Positions 1 through 4,515 of a stretch of 6,065 nucleotides of DNA are shown one piece after another. How positions within the stretch are numbered: the stretch's first letter is position 1; each line of letters starts with the position of its first letter. The notes beneath the pieces are model-generated. The model saw only the letters and a list, made by a program, of their open reading frames with translations, did no database searches and was not told the DNA's origin. The position numbers were made by a program, and so were the translations under genes. This stretch comes from DASXBA01 sp036406475 (lineage in GTDB: Bacteria > Actinomycetota > Thermoleophilia > Solirubrobacterales > Thermoleophilaceae), in assembly GCA_036406475.1 (NCBI GenBank), contig DASXBA010000141.1, positions 1 through 6,065 of the forward strand, written 5' to 3'.

Positions 1-1
1 G

Positions 2-271
2 CAGGTCACGAGGCAGACGATGCACACCGCCGTCCTCGGGCTCGAGACCGCCGGCCTGCTCGAGCGCAGGCCCAGGAACCAGAGGGTCGTCCTCGTGCGC
101 CCCACAAAACGCGGCCGCAAGACCCTCGAGGCCGCCACAAAACGCGTCCGCGCCGTCGAGGCGGCCGCGCTCGCCGGTCTCAGCCGTAGCGACGCGCGTG
201 CGGTGCGGACCTGGCTCGCCAACCTGGCGGCGATGCCGACGAGCACCCCTGACGGACGGGAAACCGCATGA
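2..271 (+). CDS. MarR-family transcriptional regulator, 3' part only
   Basis: The reading frame is open from the left edge, so the 5' part of the gene lies outside the window; 89 codons plus a TGA stop remain. The visible part starts inside the recognition helix of a winged helix-turn-helix (V-T-R-Q-T-M-H followed by L-E-x-A-G-L-L-E-R-R-P). It continues with the beta wing (R-N-Q-R-V-V-L-V-R-P-T-K-R-G) and a C-terminal helical stretch rich in Ala, Leu and Arg that in MarR proteins forms the dimer interface. MarR proteins are cytoplasmic dimers that usually repress their own operon and neighbouring genes and release DNA when a small ligand binds. The stop overlaps the next gene's ATG (ATGA, 268-271), so the hydrolase is likely co-transcribed and may be its regulated target. 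The ligand cannot be told. An internal ATG at 20 is only a codon within the gene, not its start. Confidence 0.85.
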   Translation, partial: QVTRQTMHTAVLGLETAGLLERRPRNQRVVLVRPTKRGRKTLEAATKRVRAVEAAALAGLSRSDARAVRTWLANLAAMPTSTPDGRETA

Positions 272-1194
272 AGCTCGAGCAGCGCATGCGCGCCGCCGAG
301 GCAGATCTGTTCGCCGGCCTCGGTGCAGAGGTCGACGAGTCGTTCCTCGAGCTCGCCAGGACCGGCCTGCGGGTGCGACTGCTTTCACACGGCAGCGGCC
401 CGCCACTGGTGCTGTTCCACGGTGTGTCCCTCAGCTCCGCCGCGTGGGCGCCCTTGTTCAACGCGCTCTCGGGCTGGAGGTTGCTCGCGGTAGACCTTCC
501 CGGCCACGGGCTGTCCGACCCCGTCGGCTATCGACGTGGTCACGTCCGCCGCCACGCGCGCGAGTTGGTCGACGATGTTTTCGACGCGCTCGAGCTCGAC
601 CAGGCGCCGGTCGTCGGTCACTCGCTCGGCGGCATGTTCGCGCTGTGGCACGCGGCCGCGGGCGCCGGGCGGATCTCGAGGCTGGTCGCGATCGGAGAGC
701 CGGCGGTCGCCCTTCCGGGCGCCTGCGTACGCATGCCGCTGTCGGCGCTGACGGTGCGAGGCCTCGGGGTCGCAGTTCTGCGCTCGCCCGGTCCCCGCGG
801 CTTCTTTCGAGGCCTGCTCTCCTGGGGGCTCGGCCGGGCCGAGGTTGCCGCCGCGCCGGACGCGCTCGTCGAGGCCCTGCGCCTGTCCTCCCGTCGCCCC
901 GAGAACGCGCGAACGGTCGGCTCGCTGATGCATGCGATCGACCGCTTCCGCCGGCCGCGGGCCGAAAGCGTTCTCACCGGCCCCGATCTCGCCGCGATCT
1001 CAGCACCCACGATGTTCATCTGGGGAACAGACGCCCCCTACCTCTCGGCCGAGCGCGCCCGGCCGTCGATCGACCGGATGCCCACGGCGACGCTTCACGA
1101 AGTGCCCGGTGGCCACGGCCCGTGGCTCGTCGACAGCGAGCGCAGCGCGGAGCTGATCCAAACCCATCTGGCCGGCGTCACGGCACGCAGCTGA
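268..1194 (+). CDS. Alpha/beta-fold hydrolase
   Basis: A 308-residue cytoplasmic alpha/beta hydrolase of normal single-domain length, with no signal peptide. Visible landmarks are the oxyanion-hole H-G (residues 51-52), the D-L-P-G-H-G-L-S-D block (76-84), the nucleophile elbow G-H-S-L-G-G with Ser119, the acid Asp255 in F-I-W-G-T-D, and the catalytic His283 in P-G-G-H-G-P-W. The Ser-Asp-His triad therefore looks complete. Residues 145-235, between the elbow and the acid, form a helical cap that would set substrate choice. The W-G-T-D spacing is one residue shorter than the common W-G-x-x-D form. The ATG at 268 is supported by the 4-base ATGA overlap with the MarR gene and a weak purine run (GGACGGG) about 7 nt upstream. 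The family covers esterases, lactonases, dehalogenases and C-C hydrolases; the substrate cannot be assigned from sequence alone. Confidence 0.9.
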   Translation: MKLEQRMRAAEADLFAGLGAEVDESFLELARTGLRVRLLSHGSGPPLVLFHGVSLSSAAWAPLFNALSGWRLLAVDLPGHGLSDPVGYRRGHVRRHARELVDDVFDALELDQAPVVGHSLGGMFALWHAAAGAGRISRLVAIGEPAVALPGACVRMPLSALTVRGLGVAVLRSPGPRGFFRGLLSWGLGRAEVAAAPDALVEALRLSSRRPENARTVGSLMHAIDRFRRPRAESVLTGPDLAAISAPTMFIWGTDAPYLSAERARPSIDRMPTATLHEVPGGHGPWLVDSERSAELIQTHLAGVTARS

Positions 1195-1204
1195 ACGCCT
1201 GCGG

Positions 1205-1894
1205 CTAGGCGAACACGCCGGTGAGAAAGGCGCCGTGACGGCCGTCGAGGCGGCCCGCGAGCCGTCCGAGCACGGGCGGCAGCGGGTAGTAGCCGACCGT
1301 CCTCACCTCCACGCAGCGCAGCCCGTGGTGGGCGCAGAGCTCGGTGAGCGCGCGCGCAGTGAACAGCCGCAGGTGGCTGCGGCCCTCCTCGTGCGAGGCG
1401 CCGTCCTCGGGGTTGAGCGGGTTGCCGACGATCACCTGGTCGCTCACGTGCGCCGGCGGCGGCTGGAGTCCGGCGGCGAGCGAGAGGACGTTGTGCCAGC
1501 TCGACAGGTTGTTGGTCGAGAGCACCACCGACCCGCCGGGCGCGAGCAGGCGGCGGATCTCGCCCAGGAAGGCGTCGGTGCCGCGCAGGTGCTCGATCAC
1601 CTGGTTGGCGTGGATCAGGTCGAAGCTCCCGTCCTCGAACGGCAGCCGCTGCTCGAGATCGGCCTCGACCACGTCGATCCCGTGCCGGCGTGCCTCGGCC
1701 GCCCGCTCCGGCACGAGCTCCACGCCTACGACCTCCGCCGCGCCCGCAGTCTGCGCCAGCCGCGAGCTGAAGCGGCCGTCGCCGGCGCCGAGGTCCAGCA
1801 GGCGGCCGCCGGGCGTGCGCGGGACCAGTCCGAGGATGGTGCGGCGGTTCTCTGCCTCGGTCGCCCGGAAGACCCGCCGCAGGTACTCGCTCAC
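1205..1894 (-). CDS. Class I SAM-dependent methyltransferase
   Basis: A 229-residue soluble Rossmann-fold methyltransferase. Motif I is L-L-D-L-G-A-G-D-G (residues 32-40), the acidic end of strand 2 that holds the SAM ribose is Glu59 in V-G-V-E-L, motif II/III is E-A-D-L (77-80), and the strand-4 motif is F-D-L-I-H-A-N-Q-V-I-E-H-L (91-103). After L-A-P-G-G (117-121) come S-T-N-N-L-S-S-W-H-N (126-135) and H-L-R-L-F-T (174-179), a pattern often seen in methyltransferases of polysaccharide and surface-glycan clusters (known family trait). The start is GTG, chosen because its GTGA overlaps the stop of the upstream glycoside-hydrolase-like gene (1891-1894); no separate Shine-Dalgarno sequence is visible, so coupled translation is likely. 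Its context suggests that it methylates a sugar, glycan or lipid-linked intermediate, but that is inference. It ends 10 bp from the convergent hydrolase gene, with no room for a separate terminator between them. Confidence 0.9.
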   Translation of the reverse strand: MSEYLRRVFRATEAENRRTILGLVPRTPGGRLLDLGAGDGRFSSRLAQTAGAAEVVGVELVPERAAEARRHGIDVVEADLEQRLPFEDGSFDLIHANQVIEHLRGTDAFLGEIRRLLAPGGSVVLSTNNLSSWHNVLSLAAGLQPPPAHVSDQVIVGNPLNPEDGASHEEGRSHLRLFTARALTELCAHHGLRCVEVRTVGYYPLPPVLGRLAGRLDGRHGAFLTGVFA

Positions 1895-2967
1895 CGCAAG
1901 CGGCGCACGGCCTTTCGGAACGACGTGTAGGCCGGCTTGTGGGCGCCCGAACGCGTCAGCAGGCCGGTGTGGAGGCCCCAGAGGTCGCGGAAGTTGGGGG
2001 CGTAGGGCGCGCCGTCGCGCCAGGAGAAGTAGACGAAGCCGCGCAGGCGCAGGCGCTTACGCGCCTTGCGGATGTAGGAGAGCGACTTGGAGATCCGCGA
2101 GGCCTGGCCCTTCGCGCCGACGATGAAGCGGTGCTTGGGTCCCTTGTCGCCCCAGCCGAGCTCGGTGATCCAGATCTTGGCGCGGCGGTCGTGGTAGCGG
2201 TTCATCAGCTTGCGGATGCCGCGCAGGAGCCGGCTGAGCTCCCTCGAGTTCCTTGCGTACGAGTTGATTGCGAGCGTGTCGAAGTAGCGCTTGGCCTTGG
2301 CGCGGTACATCTGCTTGATGAACTTCGTGAGCCGCACGGAGTGCCGCAGGAAGGTGTTGGGCAGGCCGGCGCTGACGACCTCGGCGTGGCGGTCGGACTT
2401 CTTGATCGCCTTGTAGACGGACTTGAGCAGCTTGACGTAGCCCTTCGCGCTCGGCTTGCCGCACCAGTACTGCGGTAGCGAGGCTTCGCCCCAGACCTGC
2501 CAGGAGCGGATCGGCAGCTTGTGCACGTGCGGCTGGGCCTTCCAGAGGGAGCCCCTTGGGCCGTAGCGCCGCACCAGCACCCGCGCGAAGCTCGCCATCG
2601 CCGACGCCTTGCGCGGCGGGCAGACGGAGCCTCGGTGCGACTTGCGCTGGAACTTCGGCGGGTCGTAGAGGATCGGCAGGACCCTGATGCCGCGGTCGGC
2701 GAGGTCGGCCACGTAGTCGTCGTAGGCGCCGAGCGAGTAGTGGCCGCGCTTGGTCTCGATGTCGCTCCAGTCAAAGGTCTGGCGGATGAGCCCGACGCCG
2801 AGCGACTGCTGCGTCTTGAGGTTGCTCGCGCGGTAGCTCGAGCTCCCGGCGAAGACGTCCTCGGAGGTGATGCCGATGAAGTCCTTGGGCACCTTCGCGT
2901 GCGCGGCCGGCGCGAAGACGGCGCAGAGAGCCAGGATGGCGACGACGAGGCGGTAACGAGGCAGCAC
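1891..2967 (-). CDS. Secreted clan-A glycoside-hydrolase-like protein, diverged and highly basic
   Basis: A 358-residue exported TIM-barrel protein resembling clan GH-A enzymes (GH39/GH5-like). It has a Sec signal peptide: basic M-L-P-R-Y-R, a hydrophobic core, and likely cleavage after A-H-A at residue 24. It is a paralogue of the neighbour at 3043-4149, roughly 40% alike by eye along the whole length, with shared blocks R-Y-G-P-x-G-x-L-W-K, K-L-P-I-R-x-W-Q-V-W, A-E-V-V-S-A-G-L, G-Q-A-S-R-I and G-L-H-T-G-L-L. The presumed acid/base Glu161 and nucleophile Glu269 (W-I-T-E-L-G-W) are kept. However, the near-invariant Asn before the acid/base is Gly160 (W-G-E-A-S instead of W-N-E-P-N), and the strand-6 H-A-F of the paralogue is N-S-Y (235-237). 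Cys116 and Cys169 are the only cysteines of the mature form. I count 70 Lys+Arg against 21 Asp+Glu after the signal peptide. The GTG start is chosen for the signal peptide; no ATG/GTG/TTG lies in frame between it and the AGGAGG at 3015-3010. Activity is uncertain: it may be an altered enzyme or a glycan-binding protein. Confidence 0.85.
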   Translation of the reverse strand: MLPRYRLVVAILALCAVFAPAAHAKVPKDFIGITSEDVFAGSSSYRASNLKTQQSLGVGLIRQTFDWSDIETKRGHYSLGAYDDYVADLADRGIRVLPILYDPPKFQRKSHRGSVCPPRKASAMASFARVLVRRYGPRGSLWKAQPHVHKLPIRSWQVWGEASLPQYWCGKPSAKGYVKLLKSVYKAIKKSDRHAEVVSAGLPNTFLRHSVRLTKFIKQMYRAKAKRYFDTLAINSYARNSRELSRLLRGIRKLMNRYHDRRAKIWITELGWGDKGPKHRFIVGAKGQASRISKSLSYIRKARKRLRLRGFVYFSWRDGAPYAPNFRDLWGLHTGLLTRSGAHKPAYTSFRKAVRRLR

Positions 2968-2976
2968 GTTGGTCCC

Positions 2977-3015
2977 AACCCGCGCATACCCGTTCTGTTG
3001 CGCGGTTGACCTCCT
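2977..3015 (-). promoter_or_regulatory. Shine-Dalgarno plus possible hairpin before the second hydrolase-like gene
   Basis: In the 75-bp gap between the two hydrolase-like genes, the minus strand carries a perfect AGGAGG (3015-3010). It lies 42-43 nt ahead of the GTG at 2967, too far for normal use. Between them AACCGCGC (3007-3000) can pair with GCGCGGGTT (2985-2977) with one bulged G and a 14-nt loop. Folding this stem would leave about 11 nt between AGGAGG and the GTG and would tie up part of an out-of-frame ATG at 2987. A second small inverted repeat, GTTGG/CCAAC (2979-2968), uses some of the same bases, so the two folds would compete. The sequence match is seen; the role in translation is inferred. 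Confidence 0.4.
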
Positions 3016-3042
3016 AATTCGCAGAGTAGTCGCCGGCAGCGG

Positions 3043-4149
3043 TCAATGCGTCGCCACCGTCGCGCCGTCTTCGAAGGCGCGGAGGGCCGGCTTCGGCCGA
3101 CCGTCCGCGCGCAGCAGGCCGGTGTGCAGGCCGAAGAAGTCCCCGCTTCCGGGGTAGGGACCCGCGTCGCGCCAGTCGTAGTAGACGACGCCGCGAATTC
3201 CAAGCTCTCTCCGCCGGCGACCGAATCCGGCCAGCGCGCCCGTGATGCGGCTGGCTTGACCAGCCTCGTCCGTGGTGAACGGGCTGGCCGGGCCACCACT
3301 GGCCCAACCGAACTCGGTCACCCAGATCGGCGAGCGAACGTGGAGGTCGCTCAAGAGCCGGCGCGTGTCCTCGACGGCTTTGAGCGTGCCCTCGTCGTCG
3401 CCCGCGAACGCGTGCAGTGCGAAGACGTCGAGGGCCGACCCCGCCCCGGCGCGGACCATCCCGGTGACGAAGGCGCGGAACGGGATGCCCCGCTGCGTCT
3501 CCGCGAGGCCGGCACTGACCACCTCCGCCCGGGGATCGGCGTTCTTGATCCCCCTGGCCGTGGCACGAAGCAGCCTTGCGTACGCGGCGGCGTCGGGACC
3601 CGCGGGCCAGTAGGGGGCCAGGTTGGGCTCGTTCCAGACCTGCCAGGCACGAATCGGGAGCTTTGCCCCGCCCCCCTTCCAGAGGGTGCCGTCGGGTCCG
3701 TAGCGGTGCACGAGCCGCTCCGCGAACCGGCCCATGTCGGCGGGGTCGCGCGGGGGGTAGGTGCCTCGTGCCGCCCCTCGCGCCGGGGCGCTCGAGCGGA
3801 AAGGAGGCGGGTCGAAGAGGATCGGCAGCACCTCTATCCCTCGCTCGGCGGCCGCTGACACCAGCGCATCGAGCCGTGAGAAGTCGTAGTGGCCGGGCGA
3901 GGACTCGACCTCTCTCCATCGGAAGGGCTGGCGTAGGAGGCCGACGTGTGCGTCGCGAAGGTCGTCGAGCACGCGCGCCTGCTTGTGGGCGTCGTCGGTC
4001 ATCGCGTTCTCCGCGACGATTCCCACGAAGTCGCTGCCGGCCCGCTTCGGGACGACGCTTTCCCTCGACCCGCCGGTGCCGCCGCAAGCCGTCGCATACA
4101 CGCACATGAGCGCGGCGGCGACCGCGACGGCGGGACGCGCGGCCCTCAA
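3043..4149 (-). CDS. Clan-A glycoside-hydrolase-like lipoprotein with intact catalytic motifs
   Basis: A 368-residue exported protein with a TIM-barrel glycoside hydrolase look (clan GH-A, GH39/GH5-like). The N-terminus has basic M-R-A-A-R-P, a hydrophobic core and a lipobox-like A-T-A-C at 19-22. Cys22 is probably lipidated, followed by a Gly/Ser-rich tether to about residue 38, so it should sit on the outer face of the membrane. The barrel starts at S-D-F-V-G-I (39-44). Acid/base Glu174 lies in the standard W-Q-V-W-N-E-P-N (169-176) and nucleophile Glu279 in W-V-T-E-F-G-W (276-282); H-A-F (246-248) follows strand 6. This supports a retaining endo- or exo-glycosidase, substrate unknown. The TTG start is chosen because TTGA (4149-4146) overlaps the upstream stop and places the signal sequence at the N-terminus; no Shine-Dalgarno is visible, so coupling is likely. 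Positive and negative residues nearly balance (about 44 to 41), unlike its paralogue at 1891-2967. Confidence 0.87.
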   Translation of the reverse strand: MRAARPAVAVAAALMCVYATACGGTGGSRESVVPKRAGSDFVGIVAENAMTDDAHKQARVLDDLRDAHVGLLRQPFRWREVESSPGHYDFSRLDALVSAAAERGIEVLPILFDPPPFRSSAPARGAARGTYPPRDPADMGRFAERLVHRYGPDGTLWKGGGAKLPIRAWQVWNEPNLAPYWPAGPDAAAYARLLRATARGIKNADPRAEVVSAGLAETQRGIPFRAFVTGMVRAGAGSALDVFALHAFAGDDEGTLKAVEDTRRLLSDLHVRSPIWVTEFGWASGGPASPFTTDEAGQASRITGALAGFGRRRRELGIRGVVYYDWRDAGPYPGSGDFFGLHTGLLRADGRPKPALRAFEDGATVATH

Positions 4150-4514
4150 GCTCGACGACGCGCCAGCGCGAAGGCGGAAGCCGCAACGGCGAGTCCGGCG
4201 ATCAGCGCGATCGGCCAGCCCTGGAGGAGGTCGGCATCGGCGCCCACGCCGGCTCGAGAGCTCGCCGCGTGCCGGCCGGCCGGACGCAGTCCTCTTCCGC
4301 CCACGAACGTGCCGCTATCGAGCTGTCGATCCGTCAGCTTGAATTGCAGGCCGCGCCCGCCGGCGGGAATCCCGCCGATGAATGCGCGAACCTGCGACTC
4401 TGGCGCCGGCTCGGGAAACGGCTCATATAGTCCCCCGCCGTTCTGAGCAGCCGCAGGGACCGCCAGGGCCCCGCTCGCAACCAGAACGGTCGCCCACACC
4501 CACAAGCGCCGCAT
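4146..4514 (-). CDS. Small secreted protein with C-terminal membrane anchor, function unknown
   Basis: A 122-residue protein I do not recognise. It starts at the ATG at 4514-4512, which gives a clean Sec signal peptide: M-R-R-L-W, a hydrophobic run, and A-A-A-Q near residues 21-24. An upstream in-frame ATG at 4625 would add 37 unlikely residues and bury the signal. The middle is polar and Gly/Pro rich (Y-E-P-F-P-E-P-A-P-E, then I-G-G-I-P-A-G-G-R-G-L). The C-terminus is one hydrophobic helix ending in A-R-R-R-A, the layout of a tail-anchored or sortase-type sorting signal, but no LPXTG or PEP motif is seen. It is first in the minus-strand cluster and overlaps the lipoprotein gene by TTGA, so it is probably a partner at the cell surface. 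A TATCGT (4530-4525 on the minus strand) could be a -10 element giving an almost leaderless transcript; no clear -35 was found. Confidence 0.7.
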   Translation of the reverse strand: MRRLWVWATVLVASGALAVPAAAQNGGGLYEPFPEPAPESQVRAFIGGIPAGGRGLQFKLTDRQLDSGTFVGGRGLRPAGRHAASSRAGVGADADLLQGWPIALIAGLAVAASAFALARRRA

Positions 4515-4515
4515 G
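4512..4515. other. Head-to-head gene starts sharing one CATG
   Basis: The palindrome CATG holds the ATG of the plus-strand membrane protein gene (4513-4515) and, on the other strand, the ATG of the small secreted protein (4514-4512). The two start codons share two base pairs, leaving no intergenic DNA, so each promoter must lie inside the other gene's coding region or its first codons. For the plus strand, no in-frame ATG, GTG or TTG exists between the TGA at 4444 and 4513, so it cannot start further left. It could start later, at GTG 4522 or ATG 4555, which would open a gap of about 40 bp. Confidence 0.5.

Noticed and set aside
198..1208. 336-codon plus-strand open frame across the hydrolase gene
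   Set aside because: It is a shadow frame. Its translation is a low-complexity Arg/Ala/Pro/Gly mix with no motif, while the overlapping frame 268-1194 has a full alpha/beta hydrolase triad.
1208..1219. GGCG-AACA-CGCC hairpin near the convergent gene ends, considered as a terminator
   Set aside because: The stem is only 4 bp, lies inside the methyltransferase coding region and has no T-run, so it is expected by chance at this GC content.
1235..2126. Long plus-strand open frames opposite the methyltransferase gene (1235-1930 and 1344-2126)
   Set aside because: They are antisense shadows caused by high GC and few stop codons. The minus-strand frame has all class I methyltransferase motifs.
2205..3299. 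364-codon minus-strand open frame, including the ATG at 2987 just after the AGGAGG
   Set aside because: The translation is Ser/Arg/Thr/Ala low complexity. It runs over parts of both hydrolase-like genes in the wrong frame and shows no signal peptide or domain.
3014..4186. 390-codon minus-strand open frame, longer than the gene at 3043-4149
   Set aside because: It is Arg/Gly/Pro-rich without domains. The shorter frame carries the lipobox, both catalytic Glu motifs and the paralogy to 1891-2967.
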